Shown one piece after another: positions 1 to 15,000 of a stretch of DNA of 64,000 bases. Under the pieces are notes generated by a model. The model saw only the letters and a list, made by a program, of their open reading frames with translations, was not told the DNA's origin and did no database searches. This DNA is from PRS1 sp965250265 (GTDB taxonomy: Bacteria; Bacteroidota; Bacteroidia; Flavobacteriales; Flavobacteriaceae), in the NCBI GenBank assembly GCA_965250265.1, contig CBDFNO010000011.1:1-64000 (forward strand), read 5' to 3'. Positions within the stretch are counted from its first letter, which is position 1, and each line of letters opens with the position of its first letter. Made by a program: the position numbers and the translations under genes.

Positions 1-3000
1 AAATTACTACTTCCCATTAATGTTACTCCATTATCTTCCATTTCAGTATAGCAATTATCATCAGAAGTATCAATATCACCGTTAGTGTTACAATCTTGAC
101 ATGTTACTCCATGTACAATAACATAAATACCATTCTCATAACTACTTGTATCAATAGGTCCAACCATATATGTTATAGTATTACTTAAGCTACCTGAATT
201 GTATGGATACTGCCCTGGTGCTACAGTCTCTTTTCCTCTATTTAACGGATAAGGAGTTTCTCCAACATATACATGGCTTTCACTTAATAAATAACCCTCA
301 TAAAGATCATAAGTAATAGTTACCTGTCCTTCTGAATAATCTATTGTAACTGTTCCAGTTAATTCTCCTTTACTAATATCACATTGTCCAGCTCCTGCAT
401 ATAGTTCTAAAACATACTCTCCTTCATTTTCAAAATAATTTGTCCAGCCCCAACGGCTAAATCCATCATCAATGAAACATGTGCTGTTTTCACTATATCT
501 TGCAAATGCTGTCTCACAACTTCCTGGATTATTTAATATAGTACATTCTAATTCCACGTCTGCTCCTGCATTGGCTACCGGCTGATCGCCCGTTACTTCC
601 CATTCACATAATGTTGTATTGAACGTTGCCGTTTCATAACATGCTGTTGCTGGTTCTGGATCTTGTTCTCCTGTTACTTCCCATTCACATAATGTTGTAT
701 TGAACGTTGCCGTTTCATAACATGCTGTTGCTGGTTCTGGATCTTGTTCTCCTGTTACTTCCCATTCACATAATGTTGTATTGAACGTTGCCGTTTCATA
801 ACATGCTGTTGCTGGTTCTGGATCTTGTTCTCCTGTTACTTCCCATTCACATAATGTTGTATTGAACGTTGCCGTTTCATAACATGCTGTTGCTGGTTCT
901 GGATCTTGTTCTCCTGTTACTTCCCATTCACATAATGTTGTATTGAACGTTGCCGTTTCATAACATGCTGTTGCTGGTTCTGGATCTTGTTCTCCTGTTA
1001 CTTCCCATTCACATAATGTTGTATTGAACGTTGCCGTTTCATAACATGCTGTTGCTGGTTCTGGATCTTGTTCTCCTGTTACTTCCCATTCACATAATGT
1101 TGTATTGAACGTTGCCGTTTCATAACATGCTGTTGCTGGTTCTGGATCTTGTTCTCCTGTTACTTCCCATTCACATAATGTTGTATTGAACGTTGCCGTT
1201 TCATAACATGCTGTTGCTGGTTCTGGATCTTGTTCTCCTGTTACTTCCCATTCACATAATGTTGTATTGAACGTTGCCGTTTCATAACATGCTGTTGCTG
1301 GTTCTGGATCTTGTTCTCCTGTTACTTCCCATTCACATAATGTTGTATTGAACGTTGCCGTTTCATAACATGCTGTTGCTGGTTCTGGATCTTGTTCTCC
1401 TGTTACTTCCCATTCACATAATGTTGTATTGAACGTTGCCGTTTCATAACATGCTGTTGCTGGTTCTGGATCTTGTTCTCCTGTTACTTCCCATTCACAT
1501 AATGTTGTATTGAACGTTGCCGTTTCATAACATGCTGTTGCTGGTTCTGGATCTTGTTCTCCTGTTACTTCCCATTCACATAATGTTGTATTGAACGTTG
1601 CCGTTTCATAACATGCTGTTGCTGGTTCTGGATCTTGTTCTCCTGTTACTTCCCATTCACATAATGTTGTATTGAACGTTGCCGTTTCATAACATGCTGT
1701 TGCTGGTTCTGGATCTTGTTCTCCTGTTACTTCCCATTCACATAATGTTGTATTGAACGTTGCCGTTTCATAACATGCTGTTGCTGGTTCTGGATCTTGT
1801 TCTCCTGTTACTTCCCATTCACATAATGTTGTATTGAACGTTGCCGTTTCATAACATGCTGTTGCTGGTTCTGGATCTTGTTCTCCTGTTACTTCCCATT
1901 CACATAATGTTGTATTGAACGTTGCCGTTTCATAACATGCTGTTGCTGGTTCTGGATCTTGTTCTCCTGTTACTTCCCATTCACATAATGTTGTATTGAA
2001 CGTTGCCGTTTCATAACATGCTGTTGCTGGTTCTGGATCTTGTTCTCCTGTTACTTCCCATTCACATAATGTTGTATTGAACGTTGCCGTTTCATAACAT
2101 GCTGTTGCTGGTTCTGGATCTTGTTCTCCTGTTACTTCCCATTCACATAATGTTGTATTGAACGTTGCCGTTTCATAACATGCTGTTGCTGGTTCTGGAT
2201 CTTGTTCTCCTGTTACTTCCCATTCACATAATGTTGTATTGAACGTTGCCGTTTCATAACATGCTGTTGCTGGTTCTGGATCTTGTTCTCCTGTTACTTC
2301 CCATTCACATAATGTTGTATTGAACGTTGCCGTTTCATAACATGCTGTTGCTGGTTCTGGATCTTGTTCTCCTGTTACTTCCCATTCACATAATGTTGTA
2401 TTGAACGTTGCCGTTTCATAACATGCTGTTGCTGGTTCTGGATCTTGTTCTCCTGTTACTTCCCATTCACATAATGTTGTATTGAACGTTGCCGTTTCAT
2501 AACATGCTGTTGCTGGTTCTGGATCTTGTTCTCCTGTTACTTCCCATTCACATAATGTTGTATTGAACGTTGCCGTTTCATAACATGCTGTTGCTGGTTC
2601 TGGATCTTGTTCTCCTGTTACTTCCCATTCACATAATGTTGTATTGAACGTTGCCGTTTCATAACATGCTGTTGCTGGTTCTGGATCTTGTTCTCCTGTT
2701 ACTTCCCATTCACATAATGTTGTATTGAACGTTGCCGTTTCATAACATGCTGTTGCTGGTTCTGGATCTTGTTCTCCTGTTACTTCCCATTCACATAATG
2801 TTGTATTGAACGTTGCCGTTTCATAACATGCTGTTGCTGGTTCTGGATCTTGTTCTCCTGTTACTTCCCATTCACATAATGTTGTATTGAACGTTGCCGT
2901 TTCATAACATGCTGTTGCTGGTTCTGGATCTTGTTCTCCTGTTACTTCCCATTCACATAATGTTGTATTGAACGTTGCCGTTTCATAACATGCTGTTGCT

Positions 3001-6000
3001 GGTTCTGGATCTTGTTCTCCTGTTACTTCCCATTCACATAATGTTGTATTGAACGTTGCCGTTTCATAACATGCTGTTGCTGGTTCTGGATCTTGTTCTC
3101 CTGTTACTTCCCATTCACATAATGTTGTATTGAACGTTGCCGTTTCATAACATGCTGTTGCTGGTTCTGGATCTTGTTCTCCTGTTACTTCCCATTCACA
3201 TAATGTTGTATTGAACGTTGCCGTTTCATAACATGCTGTTGCTGGTTCTGGATCTTGTTCTCCTGTTACTTCCCATTCACATAATGTTGTATTGAACGTT
3301 GCCGTTTCATAACATGCTGTTGCTGGTTCTGGATCTTGTTCTCCTGTTACTTCCCATTCACATAATGTTGTATTGAACGTTGCCGTTTCATAACATGCTG
3401 TTGCTGGTTCTGGATCTTGTTCTCCTGTTACTTCCCATTCACATAATGTTGTATTGAACGTTGCCGTTTCATAACATGCTGTTGCTGGTTCTGGATCTTG
3501 TTCTCCTGTTACTTCCCATTCACATAATGTTGTATTGAACGTTGCCGTTTCATAACATGCTGTTGCTGGTTCTGGATCTTGTTCTCCTGTTACTTCCCAT
3601 TCACATAATGTTGTATTGAACGTTGCCGTTTCATAACATGCTGTTGCTGGTTCTGGATCTTGTTCTCCTGTTACTTCCCATTCACATAATGTTGTATTGA
3701 ACGTTGCCGTTTCATAACATGCTGTTGCTGGTTCTGGATCTTGTTCTCCTGTTACTTCCCATTCACATAATGTTGTATTGAACGTTGCCGTTTCATAACA
3801 TGCTGTTGCTGGTTCTGGATCTTGTTCTCCTGTTACTTCCCATTCACATAATGTTGTATTGAACGTTGCCGTTTCATAACATGCTGTTGCTGGTTCTGGA
3901 TCTTGTTCTCCTGTTACTTCCCATTCACATAATGTTGTATTGAACGTTGCCGTTTCATAACATGCTGTTGCTGGTTCTGGATCTTGTTCTCCTGTTACTT
4001 CCCATTCACATAATGTTGTATTGAACGTTGCCGTTTCATAACATGCTGTTGCTGGTTCTGGATCTTGTTCTCCTGTTACTTCCCATTCACATAATGTTGT
4101 ATTGAACGTTGCCGTTTCATAACATGCTGTTGCTGGTTCTGGATCTTGTTCTCCTGTTACTTCCCATTCACATAATGTTGTATTGAACGTTGCCGTTTCA
4201 TAACATGCTGTTGCTGGTTCTGGATCTTGTTCTCCTGTTACTTCCCATTCACATAATGTTGTATTGAACGTTGCCGTTTCATAACATGCTGTTGCTGGTT
4301 CTGGATCTTGTTCTCCTGTTACTTCCCATTCACATAATGTTGTATTGAACGTTGCCGTTTCATAACATGCTGTTGCTGGTTCTGGATCTTGTTCTCCTGT
4401 TACTTCCCATTCACATAATGTTGTATTGAACGTTGCCGTTTCATAACATGCTGTTGCTGGTTCTGGATCTTGTTCTCCTGTTACTTCCCATTCACATAAT
4501 GTTGTATTGAACGTTGCCGTTTCATAACATGCTGTTGCTGGTTCTGGATCTTGTTCTCCTGTTACTTCCCATTCACATAATGTTGTATTGAACGTTGCCG
4601 TTTCATAACATGCTGTTGCTGGTTCTGGATCTTGTTCTCCTGTTACTTCCCATTCACATAATGTTGTATTGAACGTTGCCGTTTCATAACATGCTGTTGC
4701 TGGTTCTGGATCTTGTTCTCCTGTTACTTCCCATTCACATAATGTTGTATTGAACGTTGCCGTTTCATAACATGCTGTTGCTGGTTCTGGATCTTGTTCT
4801 CCTGTTACTTCCCATTCACATAATGTTGTATTGAACGTTGCCGTTTCATAACATGCTGTTGCTGGTTCTGGATCTTGTTCTCCTGTTACTTCCCATTCAC
4901 ATAATGTTGTATTGAACGTTGCCGTTTCATAACATGCTGTTGCTGGTTCTGGATCTTGTTCTCCTGTTACTTCCCATTCACATAATGTTGTATTGAACGT
5001 TGCCGTTTCATAACATGCTGTTGCTGGTTCTGGATCTTGTTCTCCTGTTACTTCCCATTCACATAATGTTGTATTGAACGTTGCCGTTTCATAACATGCT
5101 GTTGCTGGTTCTGGATCTTGTTCTCCTGTTACTTCCCATTCACATAATGTTGTATTGAACGTTGCCGTTTCATAACATGCTGTTGCTGGTTCTGGATCTT
5201 GTTCTCCTGTTACTTCCCATTCACATAATGTTGTATTGAACGTTGCCGTTTCATAACATGCTGTTGCTGGTTCTGGATCTTGTTCTCCTGTTACTTCCCA
5301 TTCACATAATGTTGTATTGAACGTTGCCGTTTCATAACATGCTGTTGCTGGTTCTGGATCTTGTTCTCCTGTTACTTCCCATTCACATAATGTTGTATTG
5401 AACGTTGCCGTTTCATAACATGCTGTTGCTGGTTCTGGATCTTGTTCTCCTGTTACTTCCCATTCACATAATGTTGTATTGAACGTTGCCGTTTCATAAC
5501 ATGCTGTTGCTGGTTCTGGATCTTGTTCTCCTGTTACTTCCCATTCACATAATGTTGTATTGAACGTTGCCGTTTCATAACATGCTGTTGCTGGTTCTGG
5601 ATCTTGTTCTCCTGTTACTTCCCATTCACATAATGTTGTATTGAACGTTGCCGTTTCATAACATGCTGTTGCTGGTTCTGGATCTTGTTCTCCTGTTACT
5701 TCCCATTCACATAATGTTGTATTGAACGTTGCCGTTTCATAACATGCTGTTGCTGGTTCTGGATCTTGTTCTCCTGTTACTTCCCATTCACATAATGTTG
5801 TATTGAACGTTGCCGTTTCATAACATGCTGTTGCTGGTTCTGGATCTTGTTCTCCTGTTACTTCCCATTCACATAATGTTGTATTGAACGTTGCCGTTTC
5901 ATAACATGCTGTTGCTGGTTCTGGATCTTGTTCTCCTGTTACTTCCCATTCACATAATGTTGTATTGAACGTTGCCGTTTCATAACATGCTGTTGCTGGT

Positions 6001-9000
6001 TCTGGATCTTGTTCTCCTGTTACTTCCCATTCACATAATGTTGTATTGAACGTTGCCGTTTCATAACATGCTGTTGCTGGTTCTGGATCTTGTTCTCCTG
6101 TTACTTCCCATTCACATAATGTTGTATTGAACGTTGCCGTTTCATAACATGCTGTTGCTGGTTCTGGATCTTGTTCTCCTGTTACTTCCCATTCACATAA
6201 TGTTGTATTGAACGTTGCCGTTTCATAACATGCTGTTGCTGGTTCTGGATCTTGTTCTCCTGTTACTTCCCATTCACATAATGTTGTATTGAACGTTGCC
6301 GTTTCATAACATGCTGTTGCTGGTTCTGGATCTTGTTCTCCTGTTACTTCCCATTCACATAATGTTGTATTGAACGTTGCCGTTTCATAACATGCTGTTG
6401 CTGGTTCTGGATCTTGTTCTCCTGTTACTTCCCATTCACATAATGTTGTATTGAACGTTGCCGTTTCATAACATGCTGTTGCTGGTTCTGGATCTTGTTC
6501 TCCTGTTACTTCCCATTCACATAATGTTGTATTGAACGTTGCCGTTTCATAACATGCTGTTGCTGGTTCTGGATCTTGTTCTCCTGTTACTTCCCATTCA
6601 CATAATGTTGTATTGAACGTTGCCGTTTCATAACATGCTGTTGCTGGTTCTGGATCTTGTTCTCCTGTTACTTCCCATTCACATAATGTTGTATTGAACG
6701 TTGCCGTTTCATAACATGCTGTTGCTGGTTCTGGATCTTGTTCTCCTGTTACTTCCCATTCACATAATGTTGTATTGAACGTTGCCGTTTCATAACATGC
6801 TGTTGCTGGTTCTGGATCTTGTTCTCCTGTTACTTCCCATTCACATAATGTTGTATTGAACGTTGCCGTTTCATAACATGCTGTTGCTGGTTCTGGATCT
6901 TGTTCTCCTGTTACTTCCCATTCACATAATGTTGTATTGAACGTTGCCGTTTCATAACATGCTGTTGCTGGTTCTGGATCTTGTTCTCCTGTTACTTCCC
7001 ATTCACATAATGTTGTATTGAACGTTGCCGTTTCATAACATGCTGTTGCTGGTTCTGGATCTTGTTCTCCTGTTACTTCCCATTCACATAATGTTGTATT
7101 GAACGTTGCCGTTTCATAACATGCTGTTGCTGGTTCTGGATCTTGTTCTCCTGTTACTTCCCATTCACATAATGTTGTATTGAACGTTGCCGTTTCATAA
7201 CATGCTGTTGCTGGTTCTGGATCTTGTTCTCCTGTTACTTCCCATTCACATAATGTTGTATTGAACGTTGCCGTTTCATAACATGCTGTTGCTGGTTCTA
7301 CCGGCTGATCAGTCACTGTTAAATTAAGTACTTGATCTGCTTCACAGTCCTCTCCTGGGATAGTTAACCCAGTTTGCGGCGTTGTATAAGTTTGTCCATT
7401 TGCATCCCAAGTAAATGATCCGCCTTCACAAATATTCTCATTTGTTACTATTGGATCTGGCCTACATGGCTCTACTTCCGCATCATCTGCATCATCCTCA
7501 TCATCCGGATCTTCTGTATCGTTCGCATCACCATCATCCTGACTACCAATATCACCATCACCATCGGTATCCGGATCATTGCCCGGAGTACTGTCGGTAT
7601 CGGTTTGATCCTGATCCGTAACACTGGCAATATTTACATAATCACCACTGGCCTCTACGGTCGCTTCAAAGCTCAAGCTCGTCGAGCCGCCTGCGGCTAT
7701 CGAGAGATCACTCCAGGTGATCGTACTACCTGATAGGCTGCCGCCACCGCTAATGTTAGAGATACTGCTGTAACCACTCGGTACAATATCCTGAACATCT
7801 ACGCCCGTGGCATCACTCGGACCGTCATTACTTACTTCTATGGTAAAGGTCACTGTACTGCCTACCTGTGGCGTGGCATTATCTACAACCTTCGTTAAAT
7901 TAATATCTGCTACTGGTGTTGGTGTTGTATCGGCATTGTCCTCGTCATCTTCACTCTGGTCACCATCGTCATTGTTTGGATCGGAGTCCGGATCGTCTTG
8001 ATCTGCCGTAGCAATCTCTGCTACGTTCGTATAGTCTCCACTCGCATTGACTGTCGCTACTACAGTAAAGTTTGTACTTGCTCCCGCTGCTAAATCAAAA
8101 GTACCTGGATTGTTATCTGTTACTAATGTATAACCACTCGGTAAGTTGTCCGCTACAGATACGCCTGTGGCATCACTTGGACCTTGGTTGGTCACTGTGA
8201 TAGTAAAGGTTACTGTATCGCCTACATTTGGTGTCGCATTATCTACAACTTTTGTTAATTCTAGATCTGCTACTGGTGTTGGTGTTGTATCGGCATTGTC
8301 CTCGTCATCTTCACTCTGGTCACCATCGTCATTGTTTGGATCGGAGTCCGGATCGTCTTGATCTGCCGTAGCAATCTCTGCTACGTTCGTATAGTCTCCA
8401 CTCGCATTGACTGTCGCCTCTACAGTAAAGTTTGTACTTGCTCCCGCTGCTAAATCAAAAGTACCTGGATTGTTATCTGTTACTAATGTATAACCACTCG
8501 GTAAGTTGTCCGCTACAGATACGCCTGTGGCATCACTTGGACCTTGGTTGGTCACTGTGATAGTAAAGGTTACTGTATCGCCTACATTTGGTGTCGCATT
8601 ATCTACAACTTTTGTTAATTCTAGATCTGCTACTGGTGTTGGTGTTGTATCGGCATTGTCCTCGTCATCTTCACTCTGGTCACCATCGTCATTGTTTGGA
8701 TCGGAGTCCGGATCGTCTTGATCTGCCGTAGCAATCTCTGCTACGTTCGTATAGTCTCCACTCGCATTGACTGTCGCCTCTACAGTAAAGTTTGTACTTG
8801 CTCCCGCTGCTAAATCAAAAGTACCTGGATTGTTATCTGTTACTAATGTATAACCACTCGGTAAGTTGTCCGCTACAGATACGCCTGTGGCATCACTTGG
8901 ACCTTGGTTGGTCACTGTGATAGTAAAGGTTACTGTATCGCCTACATTTGGTGTCGCATTATCTACAACTTTTGTTAATTCTAGATCTGCTACTGGTGTT

Positions 9001-12000
9001 GGTGTTGTATCGGCATTGTCCTCGTCATCTTCACTCTGGTCACCATCGTCATTGTTTGGATCGGAGTCCGGATCGTCTTGATCTGCCGTAGCAATCTCTG
9101 CTACGTTCGTATAGTCTCCACTCGCATTGACTGTCGCCTCTACAGTAAAGTTTGTACTTGCTCCCGCTGCTAAATCAAAAGTACCTGGATTGTTATCTGT
9201 TACTAATGTATAACCACTCGGTAAGTTGTCCGCTACAGATACGCCTGTGGCATCACTTGGACCTTGGTTGGTCACTGTGATAGTAAAGGTTACTGTATCG
9301 CCTACATTTGGTGTCGCATTATCTACAACTTTTGTTAATTCTAGATCTGCTACTGGTGTTGGTGTTGTATCGGCATTGTCCTCGTCATCTTCACTCTGGT
9401 CACCATCGTCATTGTTTGGATCGGAGTCCGGATCGTCTTGATCTGCCGTAGCAATCTCTGCTACGTTCGTATAGTCTCCACTCGCATTGACTGTCGCCTC
9501 TACAGTAAAGTTTGTACTTGCTCCCGCTGCTAAATCAAAAGTACCTGGATTGTTATCTGTTACTAATGTATAACCACTCGGTAAGTTGTCCGCTACAGAT
9601 ACGCCTGTGGCATCACTTGGACCTTGGTTGGTCACTGTGATAGTAAAGGTTACTGTATCGCCTACATTTGGTGTCGCATTATCTACAACTTTTGTTAATT
9701 CTAGATCTGCTACTGGTGTTGGTGTTGTATCGGCATTGTCCTCGTCATCTTCACTCTGGTCACCATCGTCATTGTTTGGATCGGAGTCCGGATCGTCTTG
9801 ATCTGCCGTAGCAATCTCTGCTACGTTCGTATAGTCTCCACTCGCATTGACTGTCGCCTCTACAGTAAAGTTTGTACTTGCTCCCGCTGCTAAATCAAAA
9901 GTACCTGGATTGTTATCTGTTACTAATGTATAACCACTCGGTAAGTTGTCCGCTACAGATACGCCTGTGGCATCACTTGGACCTTGGTTGGTCACTGTGA
10001 TAGTAAAGGTTACTGTATCGCCTACATTTGGTGTCGCATTATCTACAACTTTTGTTAATTCTAGATCTGCTACTGGTGTTGGTGTTGTATCGGCATTGTC
10101 CTCGTCATCTTCACTCTGGTCACCATCGTCATTGTTTGGATCGGAGTCCGGATCGTCTTGATCTGCCGTAGCAATCTCTGCTACGTTCGTATAGTCTCCA
10201 CTCGCATTGACTGTCGCCTCTACAGTAAAGTTTGTACTTGCTCCCGCTGCTAAATCAAAAGTACCTGGATTGTTATCTGTTACTAATGTATAACCACTCG
10301 GTAAGTTGTCCGCTACAGATACGCCTGTGGCATCACTTGGACCTTGGTTGGTCACTGTGATAGTAAAGGTTACTGTATCGCCTACATTTGGTGTCGCATT
10401 ATCTACAACTTTTGTTAATTCTAGATCTGCTACTGGTGTTGGTGTTGTATCGGCATTGTCCTCGTCATCTTCACTCTGGTCACCATCGTCATTGTTTGGA
10501 TCGGAGTCCGGATCGTCTTGATCTGCCGTAGCAATCTCTGCTACGTTCGTATAGTCTCCACTCGCATTGACTGTCGCCTCTACAGTAAAGTTTGTACTTG
10601 CTCCCGCTGCTAAATCAAAAGTACCTGGATTGTTATCTGTTACTAATGTATAACCACTCGGTAAGTTGTCCGCTACAGATACGCCTGTGGCATCACTTGG
10701 ACCTTGGTTGGTCACTGTGATAGTAAAGGTTACTGTATCGCCTACATTTGGTGTCGCATTATCTACAACTTTTGTTAATTCTAGATCTGCTACTGGTGTT
10801 GGTGTTGTATCGGCATTGTCCTCGTCATCTTCACTCTGGTCACCATCGTCATTGTTTGGATCGGAGTCCGGATCGTCTTGATCTGCCGTAGCAATCTCTG
10901 CTACGTTCGTATAGTCTCCACTCGCATTGACTGTCGCCTCTACAGTAAAGTTTGTACTTGCTCCCGCTGCTAAATCAAAAGTACCTGGATTGTTATCTGT
11001 TACTAATGTATAACCACTCGGTAAGTTGTCCGCTACAGATACGCCTGTGGCATCACTTGGACCTTGGTTGGTCACTGTGATAGTAAAGGTTACTGTATCG
11101 CCTACATTTGGTGTCGCATTATCTACAACTTTTGTTAATTCTAGATCTGCTACTGGTGTTGGTGTTGTATCGGCATTGTCCTCGTCATCTTCACTCTGGT
11201 CACCATCGTCATTGTTTGGATCGGAGTCCGGATCGTCTTGATCTGCCGTAGCAATCTCTGCTACGTTCGTATAGTCTCCACTCGCATTGACTGTCGCCTC
11301 TACAGTAAAGTTTGTACTTGCTCCCGCTGCTAAATCAAAAGTACCTGGATTGTTATCTGTTACTAATGTATAACCACTCGGTAAGTTGTCCGCTACAGAT
11401 ACGCCTGTGGCATCACTTGGACCTTGGTTGGTCACTGTGATAGTAAAGGTTACTGTATCGCCTACATTTGGTGTCGCATTATCTACAACTTTTGTTAATT
11501 CTAGATCTGCTACTGGTGTTGGTGTTGTATCGGCATTGTCCTCGTCATCTTCACTCTGGTCACCATCGTCATTGTTTGGATCGGAGTCCGGATCGTCTTG
11601 ATCTGCCGTAGCAATCTCTGCTACGTTCGTATAGTCTCCACTCGCATTGACTGTCGCCTCTACAGTAAAGTTTGTACTTGCTCCCGCTGCTAAATCAAAA
11701 GTACCTGGATTGTTATCTGTTACTAATGTATAACCACTCGGTAAGTTGTCCGCTACAGATACGCCTGTGGCATCACTTGGACCTTGGTTGGTCACTGTGA
11801 TAGTAAAGGTTACTGTATCGCCTACATTTGGTGTCGCATTATCTACAACTTTTGTTAATTCTAGATCTGCTACTGGTGTTGGTGTTGTATCGGCATTGTC
11901 CTCGTCATCTTCACTCTGGTCACCATCGTCATTGTTTGGATCGGAGTCCGGATCGTCTTGATCTGCCGTAGCAATCTCTGCTACGTTCGTATAGTCTCCA

Positions 12001-15000
12001 CTCGCATTGACTGTCGCCTCTACAGTAAAGTTTGTACTTGCTCCCGCTGCTAAATCAAAAGTACCTGGATTGTTATCTGTTACTAATGTATAACCACTCG
12101 GTAAGTTGTCCGCTACAGATACGCCTGTGGCATCACTTGGACCTTGGTTGGTCACTGTGATAGTAAAGGTTACTGTATCGCCTACATTTGGTGTCGCATT
12201 ATCTACAACTTTTGTTAATTCTAGATCTGCTACTGGTGTTGGTGTTGTATCGGCATTGTCCTCGTCATCTTCACTCTGGTCACCATCGTCATTGTTTGGA
12301 TCGGAGTCCGGATCGTCTTGATCTGCCGTAGCAATCTCTGCTACGTTCGTATAGTCTCCACTCGCATTGACTGTCGCCTCTACAGTAAAGTTTGTACTTG
12401 CTCCCGCTGCTAAATCAAAAGTACCTGGATTGTTATCTGTTACTAATGTATAACCACTCGGTAAGTTGTCCGCTACAGATACGCCTGTGGCATCACTTGG
12501 ACCTTGGTTGGTCACTGTGATAGTAAAGGTTACTGTATCGCCTACATTTGGTGTCGCATTATCTACAACTTTTGTTAATTCTAGATCTGCTACTGGTGTT
12601 GGTGTTGTATCGGCATTGTCCTCGTCATCTTCACTCTGGTCACCATCGTCATTGTTTGGATCGGAGTCCGGATCGTCTTGATCTGCCGTAGCAATCTCTG
12701 CTACGTTCGTATAGTCTCCACTCGCATTGACTGTCGCTACTACAGTAAAGTTTGTACTTGCTCCCGCTGCTAAATCAAAAGTACCTGGATTGTTATCTGT
12801 TACTAATGTATAACCACTCGGTAAGTTGTCCGCTACAGATACGCCTGTGGCATCACTTGGACCTTGGTTGGTCACTGTGATAGTAAAGGTTACTGTATCG
12901 CCTACATTTGGTGTCGCATTATCTACAACTTTTGTTAATTCTAGATCTGCTACTGGTGTTGGTGTTGTATCGGCATTGTCCTCGTCATCTTCACTCTGGT
13001 CACCATCGTCATTGTTTGGATCGGAGTCCGGATCGTCTTGATCTGCCGTAGCAATCTCTGCTACGTTCGTATAGTCTCCACTCGCATTGACTGTCGCCTC
13101 TACAGTAAAGTTTGTACTTGCTCCCGCTGCTAAATCAAAAGTACCTGGATTGTTATCTGTTACTAATGTATAACCACTCGGTAAGTTGTCCGCTACAGAT
13201 ACGCCTGTGGCATCACTTGGACCTTGGTTGGTCACTGTGATAGTAAAGGTTACTGTATCGCCTACATTTGGTGTCGCATTATCTACAACTTTTGTTAATT
13301 CTAGATCTGCTACTGGTGTTGGTGTTGTATCGGCATTGTCCTCGTCATCTTCACTCTGGTCACCATCGTCATTGTTTGGATCGGAGTCCGGATCGTCTTG
13401 ATCTGCCGTAGCAATCTCTGCTACGTTCGTATAGTCTCCACTCGCATTGACTGTCGCCTCTACAGTAAAGTTTGTACTTGCTCCCGCTGCTAAATCAAAA
13501 GTACCTGGATTGTTATCTGTTACTAATGTATAACCACTCGGTAAGTTGTCCGCTACAGATACGCCTGTGGCATCACTTGGACCTTGGTTGGTCACTGTGA
13601 TAGTAAAGGTTACTGTATCGCCTACATTTGGTGTCGCATTATCTACAACTTTTGTTAATTCTAGATCTGCTACTGGTGTTGGTGTTGTATCGGCATTGTC
13701 CTCGTCATCTTCACTCTGGTCACCATCGTCATTGTTTGGATCGGAGTCCGGATCGTCTTGATCTGCCGTAGCAATCTCTGCTACGTTCGTATAGTCTCCA
13801 CTCGCATTGACTGTCGCCTCTACAGTAAAGTTTGTACTTGCTCCCGCTGCTAAATCAAAAGTACCTGGATTGTTATCTGTTACTAATGTATAACCACTCG
13901 GTAAGTTGTCCGCTACAGATACGCCTGTGGCATCACTTGGACCTTGGTTGGTCACTGTGATAGTAAAGGTTACTGTATCGCCTACATTTGGTGTCGCATT
14001 ATCTACAACTTTTGTTAATTCTAGATCTGCTACTGGTGTTGGTGTTGTATCGGCATTGTCCTCGTCATCTTCACTCTGGTCACCATCGTCATTGTTTGGA
14101 TCGGAGTCCGGATCGTCTTGATCTGCCGTAGCAATCTCTGCTACGTTCGTATAGTCTCCACTCGCATTGACTGTCGCCTCTACAGTAAAGTTTGTACTTG
14201 CTCCCGCTGCTAAATCAAAAGTACCTGGATTGTTATCTGTTACTAATGTATAACCACTCGGTAAGTTGTCCGCTACAGATACGCCTGTGGCATCACTTGG
14301 ACCTTGGTTGGTCACTGTGATAGTAAAGGTTACTGTATCGCCTACATTTGGTGTCGCATTATCTACAACTTTTGTTAATTCTAGATCTGCTACTGGTGTT
14401 GGTGTTGTATCGGCATTGTCCTCGTCATCTTCACTCTGGTCACCATCGTCATTGTTTGGATCGGAGTCCGGATCGTCTTGATCTGCCGTAGCAATCTCTG
14501 CTACGTTCGTATAGTCTCCACTCGCATTGACTGTCGCTACTACAGTAAAGTTTGTACTTGCTCCCGCTGCTAAATCAAACGTACCTGGATTGTTATCTGT
14601 TACTAATGTATAACCACTCGGTAAGTTGTCCGCTACAGATACGCCTGTGGCATCACTTGGACCTTGGTTGGTCACTGTGATAGTAAAGGTTACTGTATCG
14701 CCTACATTTGGTGTCGCATTATCTACAACTTTTGTTAATTCTAGATCTGCTACTGGTGTTGGTGTTGTATCGGCATTGTCCTCGTCATCTTCACTCTGGT
14801 CACCATCGTCATTGTTTGGATCGGAGTCCGGATCGTCTTGATCTGCCGTAGCAATCTCTGCTACGTTCGTATAGTCTCCACTCGCATTGACTGTCGCTAC
14901 TACAGTAAAGTTTGTACTTGCTCCCGCTGCTAAATCAAACGTACCTGGATTGTTATCTGTTACTAATGTATAACCACTCGGTAAGTTGTCCGCTACAGAT

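Noticed and set aside
583..7305. CRISPR-like regular repeat pattern
   Set aside because: The units are directly adjacent with no variable spacers, the period is a multiple of three, and the minus strand encodes a continuous protein.
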